Of a stretch of 64,000 nucleotides of DNA, positions 1-9,158 are shown piece after piece; positions within the stretch are counted from its first letter, which is position 1; every line of letters starts with the position of its first letter. A program made the translations under genes and the position numbers. This stretch comes from CAZDKK01 sp964603725 (GTDB lineage Bacteria; Eisenbacteria; RBG-16-71-46; CAIMUX01; WJJG01), in assembly GCA_964603725.1 (NCBI GenBank), contig CAZRWW010000021.1, forward strand, positions 5,811 through 69,810, written 5' to 3'. The notes beneath the pieces are model-generated. The model worked only from the letters and a program-made list of their open reading frames with translations. It did no database searches and was not told the DNA's origin.

Positions 1-655
1 TCACGCTGCGCACGTCGGCGAAATCGACGTTGATGAGACCGGGCACGGTGATGATCTCGGAGATGCCCTTGGCGGCGTGAGCCAGCACGTCATCGGCCAC
101 GCGCAGGGCCTCGTTGAGGGGCGTGCGGCGATCGACGACGTGCAGCAGGCGCTGGTTGGGAATGACGATGAGCGTGTCGACCGACCCGCGCAGCTGCTCG
201 AGCCCCTCGTCGGCCTGACGCATGCGCCGGCGCCCCTCGAAGTTGAAGGGGCGGGTTACGATGCCCACCGTCAGCGCGCCCAGCTCGCGGGCGATCTGGG
301 CGACCACCGGGCTGGCGCCGGTGCCGGTGCCGCCGCCCATGCCGCAGGTGATGAAGATCATGTCGGCGCCTTCGAGGTGACGGCGAATCGCCTCGCCGTC
401 CTCCTCGGCCGCCTTGCGGCCCACGTCCGGATCGCCGCCCGAACCGAGGCCGCCGGTGATGGCCGCTCCGATCTGGATGCGGTTGGCGCAGCCGGACACG
501 TTGAGCGCCTGAATGTCGGTGTTGGCCACCAGGAACTCCACGCCGCGAATGTCGCTCTGGAGCATCCGATTGACGGCGTTGCCCCCGGCGCCGCCGATCC
601 CGATGACTTTCAGGTTAGCCGGTGAGTACGTGGTCTCGTTGACTTCCACGAGCAT
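1..655 (-). CDS. ftsZ: cell division protein FtsZ (3' end cut by window edge)
   Basis: Tubulin-like GTPase that forms the cytoplasmic Z-ring. About 218 N-terminal codons are present and the gene runs off the left edge. The start is the ATG at 655 (MLVEVNETTYSP), with GGGAGCAGGG just upstream. The Rossmann-type start (IGIGGAGGNAVNRM) and the tubulin signature GGGTGTGAS, which binds GTP phosphates, are both intact. The visible part also contains the NTD, PFNFEGRRR and PNQRLL segments usual for FtsZ. It lies 45 bases downstream of ftsA in the same direction, the standard end of a division cluster. No truncation or frameshift is visible apart from the window edge. The C-terminal peptide that binds FtsA cannot be seen. 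Confidence 0.97.
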   Translation of the reverse strand, partial: MLVEVNETTYSPANLKVIGIGGAGGNAVNRMLQSDIRGVEFLVANTDIQALNVSGCANRIQIGAAITGGLGSGGDPDVGRKAAEEDGEAIRRHLEGADMIFITCGMGGGTGTGASPVVAQIARELGALTVGIVTRPFNFEGRRRMRQADEGLEQLRGSVDTLIVIPNQRLLHVVDRRTPLNEALRVADDVLAHAAKGISEIITVPGLINVDFADVRSV

Positions 656-700
656 CCCTGCTCCCTCCACGGACGTGAAGTCGGTCCCGCCTGCCTCGCT

Positions 701-1927
701 CTAGCCCGAAAAGGGCATGTGAGCCTTCACCCACTCGCGCCAGCCGCCGTCGCGCCCCCGCGCCGACGCCCCGCGCCCATGCCACTGACCGGCCCCATAG
801 CGGACCAGTCCGACGCTGGTCGCGTAGCGGGGATCCACCGCCAGATCCCCCATGGCGCCCACGCCCAACGGCACGCCCACGCGCACCGGCATCTCGAACA
901 CGTGCTCCGCCATCTCGGCCACGCCGCGCAGCGCCGCGGTGCCGCCGGTCACGACAATGCCGGCGGCCAGAATATCCGTTCCTGGCAGGCGATCAACCTC
1001 AGATCGCGCCAGCGTGAGAATTTCTTCCACGCGCGGCTCGATGATCGCCGCCAGGACATGCCGGCTGACCGCCCGGGCCGTGCGGCCGCCGACGCCGGGA
1101 ATCTCCAAGGTCTCGTTGCGCCCGACCAGCGCGGCCATGGCGCACCCCTGCGAGGTCTTGATCTGCTCAGCCGCCTCCAGCGGCGTGCGCAGACCGATGG
1201 CGATGTCGTTGGTGATCTGCGCGCCGCCCATGGTGATCACGGCGGTGTGGTGGACGCTGTTGTCGAAGTAGACCACGACATCGGTCGTGCCGGCGCCGAT
1301 GTCGAGCAGGATCACGCCCAGCCGGCGCTCGTCCTCCTCGAGCACCGCCCAGGCGCTCGCCATCGGTTCGGCCACGAGCCCGTCGACGCGGTAGCCCGCC
1401 CGGGTGATCGCCTTGGCCACGTTGCGGACCGCCGTCGAGGAGGCGGTGATGATGTGAACCTCCGACTCGAGCCGCACCCCCGACATCCCCACCGGGTCGC
1501 GGATGCCGGTCTGGTCGTCGACGATGAACTCCTGCGGGATGACGTGCAGGATGTCGCGGTTCGAGGGGAGGGCCACCGTGCGCGCGGCCTCCACGACCCG
1601 CTCGACGTCGTCGGGGCTGACCTCCCGTTCGCGGCCCGAGATGGCGATCACGCCGCGGCTGTTGGTCGAGCGGATGTGGTCGCCGGCCACGCTGGCGTAG
1701 ACGCCGCGCACGCTCACGCCGGCCATCTGCTCGGCCTGCTCGACGGCCGCCTGGATCCCGGCCACGGTCGCTTCCAGGTCGACCAGGTTGCCCCCTTTGA
1801 GGCCGTACGAGGGCCGCTCGCCGATGCCGATGATCGCCACGTCTCCACTGGGGGATGCGTCCGCGATGACCACCGCGATCTTGGTGGTGCCGATGTCGAG
1901 CCCGCTGACGATGCGTGTGGCGCCCAT
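701..1927 (-). CDS. ftsA: cell division protein FtsA
   Basis: Actin-like ATPase that tethers FtsZ to the inner membrane and recruits later divisome proteins; 408 residues, close to the usual 400-420. The frame is open further upstream, but the ATG at 1927 (MGATRIVSGLDIGTTK) gives the canonical FtsA N-terminus with the phosphate-1 motif DIGTTK. LLDIGAGTTD is the phosphate-2 motif and VVTGGTAAL the adenosine motif. The protein ends in a short amphipathic stretch (WREWVKAHMPF) that fits the membrane-targeting helix. It follows ftsQ by 13 bases and precedes ftsZ by 45 bases. Confidence 0.96.
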   Translation of the reverse strand: MGATRIVSGLDIGTTKIAVVIADASPSGDVAIIGIGERPSYGLKGGNLVDLEATVAGIQAAVEQAEQMAGVSVRGVYASVAGDHIRSTNSRGVIAISGREREVSPDDVERVVEAARTVALPSNRDILHVIPQEFIVDDQTGIRDPVGMSGVRLESEVHIITASSTAVRNVAKAITRAGYRVDGLVAEPMASAWAVLEEDERRLGVILLDIGAGTTDVVVYFDNSVHHTAVITMGGAQITNDIAIGLRTPLEAAEQIKTSQGCAMAALVGRNETLEIPGVGGRTARAVSRHVLAAIIEPRVEEILTLARSEVDRLPGTDILAAGIVVTGGTAALRGVAEMAEHVFEMPVRVGVPLGVGAMGDLAVDPRYATSVGLVRYGAGQWHGRGASARGRDGGWREWVKAHMPFSG

Positions 1928-1940
1928 GGTGTCCCCTGTC

Positions 1941-2825
1941 CTATCCGGTTGCTCCGCTGGGTGCGCCCGCGTCGACTTCCGGCAGCCGCACCAGGATCTG
2001 GCCGCGCAGGCGCAAGTCGACCACCGCGTCGAGATCACCGCGCTGGCGCAGGTCCTCCATGACGTTGGCCCACGCCCGCAGTCGCACGGGCGAGACCTCC
2101 CCTCGCCCCCAGATCACGGTCGGGGCGTTGTTCCAGTAGAGCTCGTAGCTGCCGTCGCGCTGCAGGCGAGCCTCCGAGATCCCCGCCCACAGCCGCGGGT
2201 AGGCCCGCTCGAGCGCGCTCAGCAGGTGCAGCACCTCCGCAGCGCCCGGGACCGCCAGCGGTCGCCCCACCTCAGGCCAGAGGCGCGGATCGGCCCCTTC
2301 CCAGCTCAGGAGCGGCAGATCGGCCAGGGTCTCGCCCTCGGGAACCATCACCACGCCATCGCCCGCCACCTCGAGGGTTTCGCCGTCCGGCGCGACCAGC
2401 ATGGCGGTCGCCCAGCGCTCCTGCACGTGAACGTCCAGTCGATGGAACCACCCGTAGGAGAGGCGCGCCCAACCCACCCGCGGCAGCGCCTGGACCCGCG
2501 CCAGCGCGGACCGCCAATCAATTCCCGCAAATGAAGTTCCGGGCGCAAGATCAAGTTGTTCACGAACAAGCTCGGGGGTGACCGCCCCGGGCCCGTCGAC
2601 CGTGACGCGCACCTCGCGGATGCGCAGGAGCGGATCGACCGAGACCAGACCGGCCACCAGGGCGGCCCCCAGCAGCCCCACGGCCGCCAGGGCGGCCGCC
2701 GCGAGGCGCAGCCGCGCGCCGCCGCTCCGCTCGCGCCGGCACACCCGGCACTGGCTCAGGCCCCGGCGCAGCATCTCGCGGTAGACCTCGGCCTGGTCGG
2801 CCGGCATGTCTTCCCACCGTTTCAC
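1941..2825 (-). CDS. ftsQ: cell division protein FtsQ/DivIB
   Basis: Bitopic inner-membrane protein that links early and late divisome proteins through FtsL. It has 294 residues from a GTG at 2825 that overlaps the murC stop as GTGA; the open frame continues upstream only as a shadow of murC. Order: a cytoplasmic head with four cysteines or so (CRVCRR), one membrane helix at about residues 27-50, a POTRA-like part (LRIREVRVTV) and a periplasmic beta domain. The POTRA-to-beta transition contains FAGIDWRSALARVQALPRVGWA, split here as FAGIDWRSAL and LPRVGWA, typical of FtsQ. The assignment rests on topology, POTRA features and position between murC and ftsA. FtsQ is poorly conserved in sequence, so position matters. 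Confidence 0.9.
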   Translation of the reverse strand: MKRWEDMPADQAEVYREMLRRGLSQCRVCRRERSGGARLRLAAAALAAVGLLGAALVAGLVSVDPLLRIREVRVTVDGPGAVTPELVREQLDLAPGTSFAGIDWRSALARVQALPRVGWARLSYGWFHRLDVHVQERWATAMLVAPDGETLEVAGDGVVMVPEGETLADLPLLSWEGADPRLWPEVGRPLAVPGAAEVLHLLSALERAYPRLWAGISEARLQRDGSYELYWNNAPTVIWGRGEVSPVRLRAWANVMEDLRQRGDLDAVVDLRLRGQILVRLPEVDAGAPSGATG

Positions 2826-4231
2826 GTCCGGCTCCCGTGCGGCGCCGGCCGGCGCTCGGCCAGGCGCTGCATGGCGGCGTCGCCCCACCGCCAGACCGAT
2901 CCGGCGCCCAGCGTGAGGAGCACGTCCCCCGCCTGCAGCGCCTCGCTCACGGCCGTCACGGCCGCCTCCTCGGTGGGGGCGTAGATCACCCGGACTCGGC
3001 TGCCCACGGTGATCTGGTCGCGCAACACCTCGCCGGTCACGCCCTGGATCGGCATCTCGCCGGCGGCGTAGATGTCGGTCAGCACCACCAGGTCGGCGTC
3101 CGCAAACGCGCCGGCGAACTCCGCGTGCAGCGCCGCCGTGCGCGTGTAGCGGTGCGGCTGGAACAACACGACCAGCCGCCGCGTGCCGAAGACCTCCCGC
3201 GCCGCCCGCAGCACGGCGCGGATCTCGGTGGGATGGTGGCCGTAGTCGTCGAGGTGGGTCACGCCGGCTGCCTGCGCCCGGGTCTCGAACCGCCGCCCGA
3301 CCCCCTCGAAGCTCGCCAGGGCATCGCGGATCTCCTCGGAAGGCACCTCCAGGAAGAACGCCACCGCGATGCAGGCCAAGGCGTTCAGGATGTTGTGCTG
3401 TCCGGGCAGGGGCACCTGGAACTCGCCGATCTCCCGGTCGTCGACCCACACCGCGAAGCGCGACTGGCGCCCGTCGCAGCGCGCATGCGAGGCGCGCACG
3501 TTGGCCTCCGGGCTGAACCCGTAGAGGATCACCGGGCGGTTGACCTGGGGCCGGATGGCGCGCACCCGCGGGTCATCGGCGCAGAGCACGGCCGCGCCGT
3601 AGAAGGGGACGCCGGCGATGAAGCTCAGGAACGCATCCTGGATGGCGTCGACGTTGCGGTAGTGATCGAGGTGCTCGCGGTCGATGTTGGTGACGACCGC
3701 GACCGTGGGCCGGATCTCGAGGAACGAGCCGTCGCTCTCGTCGGCCTCGGCCACGAAGATGTTCCCGCCGCCCAGGCGGGCGTTCGACTCGAGCGAGCGC
3801 ACGCGCCCGCCCACGACCACGGTCGGATCGAGCCCGGCGCAGAAGAGCACGTGGCCGATCAGCGACGTCGTGGTCGTCTTGCCGTGCGCGCCGGCGACCG
3901 CCACGCCGTACTTCAGGCGCATGATCTCGGCCAGCATCTGCCCGCGCTTCAGGATCGGCAGCCCGGTTCGGCGCGCGGCGACGACCTCGGGGTTGTCGGC
4001 GGCGATCGCCGAGGAGATGACCATCAGATCGGCGCCGGCCACGTGGCCGGCGTCATGTCCGGCCGAGACGCGGGCGCCCAGCCGCGTGAGCCGCTCCACC
4101 GCCTCGGTGCCCGTGGACAGGTCCGAGCCGGTCACGTCGTAGCCGAGCGTGAGCAGGATCTCCGCCAAGCCGCACATGCCGGTGCCGCCGATGCCCACGA
4201 AGTGGATCTGTCGGATCGTCCCCTGGATCAT
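2822..4231 (-). CDS. murC: UDP-N-acetylmuramate--L-alanine ligase MurC
   Basis: Cytoplasmic ATP-dependent ligase that adds L-alanine to UDP-MurNAc, the first step of stem peptide synthesis; 469 residues, normal length. The N-terminal Rossmann motif HFVGIGGTGMCGLAE binds the nucleotide-sugar. The Mur ligase P-loop AGAHGKTTTTS lies near residue 115. Other conserved Mur parts are EADESDGSF, the DYGHHPTEI motif and FQPHRYTRT. The ATG at 4231 overlaps the murG stop as ATGA, so translation is probably coupled. murB, often next to murC, is not here. Confidence 0.97.
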   Translation of the reverse strand: MIQGTIRQIHFVGIGGTGMCGLAEILLTLGYDVTGSDLSTGTEAVERLTRLGARVSAGHDAGHVAGADLMVISSAIAADNPEVVAARRTGLPILKRGQMLAEIMRLKYGVAVAGAHGKTTTTSLIGHVLFCAGLDPTVVVGGRVRSLESNARLGGGNIFVAEADESDGSFLEIRPTVAVVTNIDREHLDHYRNVDAIQDAFLSFIAGVPFYGAAVLCADDPRVRAIRPQVNRPVILYGFSPEANVRASHARCDGRQSRFAVWVDDREIGEFQVPLPGQHNILNALACIAVAFFLEVPSEEIRDALASFEGVGRRFETRAQAAGVTHLDDYGHHPTEIRAVLRAAREVFGTRRLVVLFQPHRYTRTAALHAEFAGAFADADLVVLTDIYAAGEMPIQGVTGEVLRDQITVGSRVRVIYAPTEEAAVTAVSEALQAGDVLLTLGAGSVWRWGDAAMQRLAERRPAPHGSRT

Positions 4232-5454
4232 GACGACCGCCTGCCCCTCTGACCGCGCCAGCGCCGCCCTTCCCCGCCGGCGCCGTCGGCGACTGCTGCC
4301 CTGGCCCCGTTCGCTGTCGCTGGGGATCGGCCCGCACCGTTGACCGCGCCCTCTTCCACCGCGCCGCCGTAGCGCAACAGCGCGGCGGCGATCTTGTCGG
4401 CGGCGTCGGGCCGCGCCATGATCAACGCGTTGTTGGACATTTCGCGCAGTTTTCGAGGTGTGTCAATCAACTTCGCGATCTCGTCGGCCAGGAGCTGGCT
4501 GTTCAGGTCGCGGTCGAGGATCATCAGCGCTGCGCCCGCCTCGACCAGGTCACGCGCGTTGGCTTCCTGGTGGTTGTGGGTGGCATGGGGGAAGGGCACC
4601 AGGATCGACGCCTTGCCGCAGGCCGAGAGCTCGGCCAGGGTCATCGCCCCGGCGCGCGCCACGACGAGATCGGCGAGCCGGTAGAGGTCCCCCATCTTCT
4701 CGATGAACGGGCGGACGGCCGCCGGCGCCTTGAGGCCCCGCAGGCGCTGCTGGGCCCAGCGAAAGTCGTGCTGGCCCGTCTGGAGCACGAACTGCAGATC
4801 CCCGCGGTGCTGGAGCCGCTGGATGGCCCCCACGGCGGCCCGGTTGATCGAGCGTGCGCCCTGGCTGCCGCCGAGGATGAGCACGGTAAGACGGTCGCGC
4901 TCGAGGCTCAGGTCCTGGCGCGCGCGCGCGCCGTCGCCTTCGAGGATGCCCCGCCGCAAGGGGCTGCCGCTCAGCTTCAAGTGGCGGCGGCGCGGGAAGT
5001 GCTTGCGGGCCGAGGCGAGATTGAGGTGCACCTCCCCGGCCACGCGCGAGAGCAGGCGGTTGGTGATCCCGGGCACGCTGTTCTGCTCGTGCAGGACGAG
5101 CGGCTTGCCGAGCAGGCGGGCGGCCAGGGCCACCGGCCCCGAAACGTACCCGCCGGTGGCGAAGACCACATCCGGGTCGAACGCCTGGAGGCGGCGATAG
5201 GAGCTGAGCAAGCCGCGCCACACGGTCCACAGCGCCATGGGCAGGGCGAGCGCGCGCTTGCCCAGGAGCCCGCGGGCCGGCACCGCCTCGAAGCGGTAGC
5301 CCGCGGCCGGCACGGCGGTGGCCTCGAACCCTTCGGCCCCTCCGATGAAGAGCACCTCCGCGTCGCGCGCCTTGCGCAGCACGGCTTCGGCGACGGCGAT
5401 GCCGGGGAAGACGTGCCCACCGGTGCCGCCCCCGGTGATGACGATCCTCACCAT
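4228..5454 (-). CDS. murG: undecaprenyldiphospho-muramoylpentapeptide GlcNAc transferase MurG
   Basis: Membrane-associated GT28 enzyme that converts lipid I to lipid II. It has 408 residues from ATG 5454 (MVRIVITGGGTGGHVFPG); a longer open frame upstream is a shadow of ftsW. Conserved parts: the GGGTGGH loop, FATGGYVSGP, LHEQNSVPG, the second glycine loop GGSQGARSIN and the UDP-GlcNAc site HATHNHQEANA. The last 45 or so residues are a Gly/Ala/Arg-rich tail beyond the usual MurG end, so the protein is longer than the usual 350-360 residues. It ends in a 4-base overlap with murC and starts 2 bases after ftsW. Confidence 0.97.
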   Translation of the reverse strand: MVRIVITGGGTGGHVFPGIAVAEAVLRKARDAEVLFIGGAEGFEATAVPAAGYRFEAVPARGLLGKRALALPMALWTVWRGLLSSYRRLQAFDPDVVFATGGYVSGPVALAARLLGKPLVLHEQNSVPGITNRLLSRVAGEVHLNLASARKHFPRRRHLKLSGSPLRRGILEGDGARARQDLSLERDRLTVLILGGSQGARSINRAAVGAIQRLQHRGDLQFVLQTGQHDFRWAQQRLRGLKAPAAVRPFIEKMGDLYRLADLVVARAGAMTLAELSACGKASILVPFPHATHNHQEANARDLVEAGAALMILDRDLNSQLLADEIAKLIDTPRKLREMSNNALIMARPDAADKIAAALLRYGGAVEEGAVNGAGRSPATANGARAAVADGAGGEGRRWRGQRGRRSS

Positions 5455-5456
5455 CG

Positions 5457-6656
5457 CTACCTCCCGCAGACCGGCTCGCGCAGGATCACCCGCGGCCCGT
5501 TCTGGAACGGCTCGGCGATCTGCGCGCAACGACTCGCGATCGAAAGCACCAGGCCGAACCCCATCAGCTGCGCCACCAGCGCGCTGCCGCCGAAGGAGAC
5601 CAGCGGCAGCGGCACGCCCGTCGTCGGCGCCCACCCCAGGCACACCGCGGCGTGGGCCAACATGCCCAGCAGCATCTGCAGGCCCACGCCATAGCAGAGC
5701 AGCTCGCCGAAGGGCGATTGGCTGCGCAGGGCGGTTTGAAAGGTGCGAGCCACGACGAACCCGGCCAGCAGGAACAGGACGCCCATGCCGACGAAGCCGG
5801 ATTCCTCGACCAGGATGCTCATGATGAAATCGGTGTGCGGATCGGGCAAGAAGAAGTACTTCTGCAGGCCCTCGCCGATGCCACGCCCGAACAGGCCGCC
5901 CGAGCCGATCGTCAGCACGGACTGCTGGGCCTGATAGGCCAGGCTCCCGCCGCCCTGCGCGAAGCTGCTGAGGCGATCGAGGTGGTAGCCGCCGCCGCGC
6001 GCCCAGGCGACCGCGGCGGCCACGACGCCGCCGGCCAGCCCGAGCACAGTCACGCGCCACACGCTGGCGCCGGCCAGGAAGACGAGCAGCACGCCGGTCG
6101 CGGCGGTGAGCATTCCCAGACTCATGTGCGGCTCGGCCGCGATCAGCACCGACGTGGCGCCGACGATCGCCATCGGCGGCAGCAGACCGCGCCACGTCCG
6201 CAGTCGCAGGCGGTCGCGCGCCAACATGCCGGCCAGCGTGACGATCATGGCCAGGCGGGCGAACTCCGAGGGTTGGATGATCTTGCCGCAGACCTTCAGC
6301 CAGCGCCGCGCGCCGCGCACCTCGATCCCGGGTCCCGCGGGGATCACCAGCAGGAGCAGCAGCAGGGCCGCCGCGCACCACAGGGCCAGGCCGATGCGGC
6401 CGCTCAGGAACCGCGGGTCCTGGCGCGCGAGCGCGAGCAGCAAGGCCACGCCGATGAGAAAGCGCACGAACTGGCCCTGGACATAGTGGAGGTCGTTGCC
6501 CTTGTCCTGCACCATCGCCAGCGCGCTCGAGCTGGAATAGACCATCAGCAAGCCCCCGAGGGCCAGGATCAGCACCGCGGCCAGCAGCCAGCGGTCCGTG
6601 CCGCCGTGCTCGCCCGCCAACCAGCTCGCGGCGAAGTCAACAGCCCGCCTGGTCAT
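5457..6656 (-). CDS. ftsW: SEDS-family peptidoglycan polymerase FtsW
   Basis: Polytopic inner-membrane glycosyltransferase that polymerises lipid II at the septum with its partner FtsI. The 399 residues start at ATG 6656 (MTRRAVDF), which overlaps the murD stop as ATGA. Around ten hydrophobic segments are visible. SEDS signatures are present: QPSEFARLAMI, the DPHTDFIMSILVEESGF region with its acidic pair, and the C-terminal SFGGSALVAQL. A RodA assignment is possible by fold, but the position between murD and murG in a division cluster makes it FtsW. Confidence 0.95.
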   Translation of the reverse strand: MTRRAVDFAASWLAGEHGGTDRWLLAAVLILALGGLLMVYSSSSALAMVQDKGNDLHYVQGQFVRFLIGVALLLALARQDPRFLSGRIGLALWCAAALLLLLLVIPAGPGIEVRGARRWLKVCGKIIQPSEFARLAMIVTLAGMLARDRLRLRTWRGLLPPMAIVGATSVLIAAEPHMSLGMLTAATGVLLVFLAGASVWRVTVLGLAGGVVAAAVAWARGGGYHLDRLSSFAQGGGSLAYQAQQSVLTIGSGGLFGRGIGEGLQKYFFLPDPHTDFIMSILVEESGFVGMGVLFLLAGFVVARTFQTALRSQSPFGELLCYGVGLQMLLGMLAHAAVCLGWAPTTGVPLPLVSFGGSALVAQLMGFGLVLSIASRCAQIAEPFQNGPRVILREPVCGR

Positions 6657-8059
6657 CGTCCCCCCCCCTCGCGCGCCCGCCCCGCGGCCCCGCCCGCGCG
6701 CTTCTGGACCAGGGCGCGAAAGAGGTCCCCGCGCTCCTCGTAGTTGCGGAACATGTCGAAGCTGGCGCACCCCGGGCTGAGGAGCACGACCGCTGTCCTG
6801 CCCGCCGCCGCCAGCGCGCGGTCGAGCGCGGCCTCGAGACTCTCGGCGCGCTCGCTGGGCACGGCCGGCCACGCGGAGCGGATCCGCTCGGCCGCCTCCC
6901 CGATCGCCACCAGGCGGCGCACGCGCGCGCCGGCCAGCTCGGCCAGCTCCTCGAACGGCCCGCCCTTGTCGCGGCCGCCCGCAATGAGGATGATCGGCTC
7001 AGCATAGCTCTGCAACGCGACGCGCAGCGAATCGACGTTGGTCGACTTCGAGTCATTGACCAGTCGCACGCCGCCCAGCCGACCGACCTCCTCGAGCCGG
7101 TGGGGCAGGCCCCCGAAGTCGCGCAGGCCGGCCACCAGCCGCGTCGGCTCCGCCACCAGCGCCGAGGCCAGCCCCGCCGCGACCATCGCGTTCACCAGAT
7201 TGTGCGGTCCCGGCAGCGATAGCTCCTCGGCGCGGATCCAAGGGTGGTCGGAGGCCCCCGTGCGCCTGCGCACCCAGCCGTCCTTGAGGTAGAGCACGTC
7301 GTGGTCCCGGCACCCCTCTGGTTCGCAGCGCAGCACCCGGGCCCGCACGATCGCGCCATCCGGGATCCGCAGCCCGGGGCCGAGGACCAGCAGATCCCCC
7401 GGCTCCTGGCGGGCGGCGATGCTCCACTTGGTCGCGCTGTACGCCGCCAGGCTCCCGTGGCGGTCGATGTGATCGGGCGTGATGTTGAGGATCGTCGCCG
7501 CGCGCGGGTGGAAGTCGGGGCTGTCCTCGAGCTGGAAGCTCGAGACCTCGACCACGAAGATCGTGCCCAGCGGCTCGTCGAGGACCGCGTCGGCCAGCGA
7601 GCGGCCGATGTTGCCCGCCGCGACGGCGGGCAGGCCCGCGTGACGCAGGACGTGGGCCGTCCAGGCGGTCGTGGTGGTCTTGCCGTTGGTGCCGGTGATG
7701 GCGAGGATGGGGGTCGTGACCGTCCGGGCCGCCAGCTCCAGCTCGGAGCGCACCGGCACGCCCCGGCGGCGGGCCGCCGCCAGGATGGGCGCGGTGCCCG
7801 GAACGCCGGGGCTGCGGATGAGCAGATCGCAGCCCTCGAGCGCCTCGGCGGGGTGCGGGCCTTCGATCAGCTCGGCGCCGGCGGCCGCGAGCGGCTGCCA
7901 GGCGGCGCGCTGCTCGTCGCTCAGACGCAGCTCGAGCGCCCGCACCCGCACGCCGCGGCGCAGCAGGAGGCGCGCGGCGCCGAGGCCCGAGCGGCCCAGG
8001 CCGAGCACGACCGCCCGCCCCGCGCCGCCGTCGATCTTCTCCCAGAAGCCCCCCTCCAC
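6653..8059 (-). CDS. murD: UDP-N-acetylmuramoylalanine--D-glutamate ligase MurD
   Basis: Cytoplasmic ATP-dependent ligase that adds D-glutamate to UDP-MurNAc-L-Ala; 468 residues, typical. The N-terminal domain carries VVLGLGRSGLGAARLL, the P-loop ITGTNGKTTTTAW lies near residue 125, and the Mur signature NDSKSTNVDS and LIAGGRDKGG occur in the C-terminal domain, where the conserved lysine is carbamylated or binds ligand in the family. It ends in an ATGA overlap with ftsW and begins 10 bases after mraY. The Arg/Gly-rich last 20 residues are an extension. Confidence 0.96.
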   Translation of the reverse strand: MEGGFWEKIDGGAGRAVVLGLGRSGLGAARLLLRRGVRVRALELRLSDEQRAAWQPLAAAGAELIEGPHPAEALEGCDLLIRSPGVPGTAPILAAARRRGVPVRSELELAARTVTTPILAITGTNGKTTTTAWTAHVLRHAGLPAVAAGNIGRSLADAVLDEPLGTIFVVEVSSFQLEDSPDFHPRAATILNITPDHIDRHGSLAAYSATKWSIAARQEPGDLLVLGPGLRIPDGAIVRARVLRCEPEGCRDHDVLYLKDGWVRRRTGASDHPWIRAEELSLPGPHNLVNAMVAAGLASALVAEPTRLVAGLRDFGGLPHRLEEVGRLGGVRLVNDSKSTNVDSLRVALQSYAEPIILIAGGRDKGGPFEELAELAGARVRRLVAIGEAAERIRSAWPAVPSERAESLEAALDRALAAAGRTAVVLLSPGCASFDMFRNYEERGDLFRALVQKRAGGAAGRAREGGGR

Positions 8060-8069
8060 GCCTGACCCC

Positions 8070-9155
8070 CTACTGCAGCTTGAGCGTCGAGAGGGTCACC
8101 AGCGCCAGCAGGATCGAGACGATCCAGAAGCGGATGACCACCTTCGACTCCGGCCAGTTGCCCAGCTCGAAGTGATGATGCAGCGGCGCCATGCGGAACA
8201 CGCGCCGGCCGGTCGCCTTGAAGACCGCCACCTGGATGATCACCGAAAGCGCCTCGGCCACGAACAGCCCGCCCACGATCACCAGGAGCAGCTCGCGCTT
8301 GATCAGGACCGCCACCGCGCCCAGCGCGCCGCCCAGGGCCAGGCTGCCGGTGTCGCCCATGAAGACCTCCGCCGGGTGAGCGTTGAACCAGAGGAACCCC
8401 AGGCCCGCGCCCACGAACGCCGAGCAGAAGACGGTCAGCTCCCCGGCGCCCTGCAGGAACGGTATGTTCAGGTACTGGCTGAAGCCGGCGTGGCCCGACA
8501 CGTAGGCCAGCGCGCCGAAGGCCGAGGCGGCCGGCACGACCATGCCGATCGCCAGGCCGTCGAGACCGTCGGAGAGGTTCACCGCGTTGCTGGCCCCCAT
8601 GACCACCAGGGCCACGAAGGGCGCGTACAGGGCCCCCAGCGAAAGAAACGTCTCCTTGAGGAACGGCACCGCCGTGCGCGTGGTGAGGTCCCCGTAGGGA
8701 AGCGCCCAGCGGATCGTCAGGCCGACGAGCAGGCCGGCGGCGAACTGCACCAAGAGCTTGTAGCGGCCCAGCAGGCCCTTGGGCTGTTTGCGGACGACGT
8801 GCAGGTAGTCGTCGAGGAAGCCGAGCACCCCGAGCAGCACCGTGACCACCAGCACGAGCTGGATCTGCAGGTTGGTGAGGTCGGCCCACAGCAGGGTCGG
8901 CACGACGATAGCCGTCAGGATGAGCAAGCCGCCCATGGTCGGGGTGCCGGCCTTGGCGAGGTGGCGCTGGGGGCCGTCGCTGCGCACCTGCTGCCCCACG
9001 CGCCAGGCGCGCAACCGCCGGATCAGCCACGGGCCGAGGACGAAGCAGAGCACGAGCGCGGTCACGGCCGCGTAGGCGGATCGAAAGGTCAGGTAGCGGA
9101 ACACATTGAATCCGCTGAAGTACTCGCTGAGCGGGTAGAGCAGGTGATAGAGCAC
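8070..9155 (-). CDS. mraY: phospho-N-acetylmuramoyl-pentapeptide transferase MraY
   Basis: Polytopic inner-membrane enzyme that moves phospho-MurNAc-pentapeptide onto undecaprenyl phosphate to make lipid I. The length is 361 residues, matching E. coli MraY closely. The start is GTG 9155 (MLYHLLYPLSEYF), 3 bases after murF. The DDYLHV motif, the NLSDGLDGLAIG motif with its catalytic aspartate, the FMGDTGSLALGG motif and the C-terminal MAPLHHHFE histidine motif are all present. About ten transmembrane segments can be seen. Confidence 0.97.
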   Translation of the reverse strand: MLYHLLYPLSEYFSGFNVFRYLTFRSAYAAVTALVLCFVLGPWLIRRLRAWRVGQQVRSDGPQRHLAKAGTPTMGGLLILTAIVVPTLLWADLTNLQIQLVLVVTVLLGVLGFLDDYLHVVRKQPKGLLGRYKLLVQFAAGLLVGLTIRWALPYGDLTTRTAVPFLKETFLSLGALYAPFVALVVMGASNAVNLSDGLDGLAIGMVVPAASAFGALAYVSGHAGFSQYLNIPFLQGAGELTVFCSAFVGAGLGFLWFNAHPAEVFMGDTGSLALGGALGAVAVLIKRELLLVIVGGLFVAEALSVIIQVAVFKATGRRVFRMAPLHHHFELGNWPESKVVIRFWIVSILLALVTLSTLKLQ

Positions 9156-9158
9156 CGC

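Noticed and set aside
77..625. Plus-strand frame over ftsZ
   Set aside because: It is antisense to an intact, conserved ftsZ; the product shows no family features.
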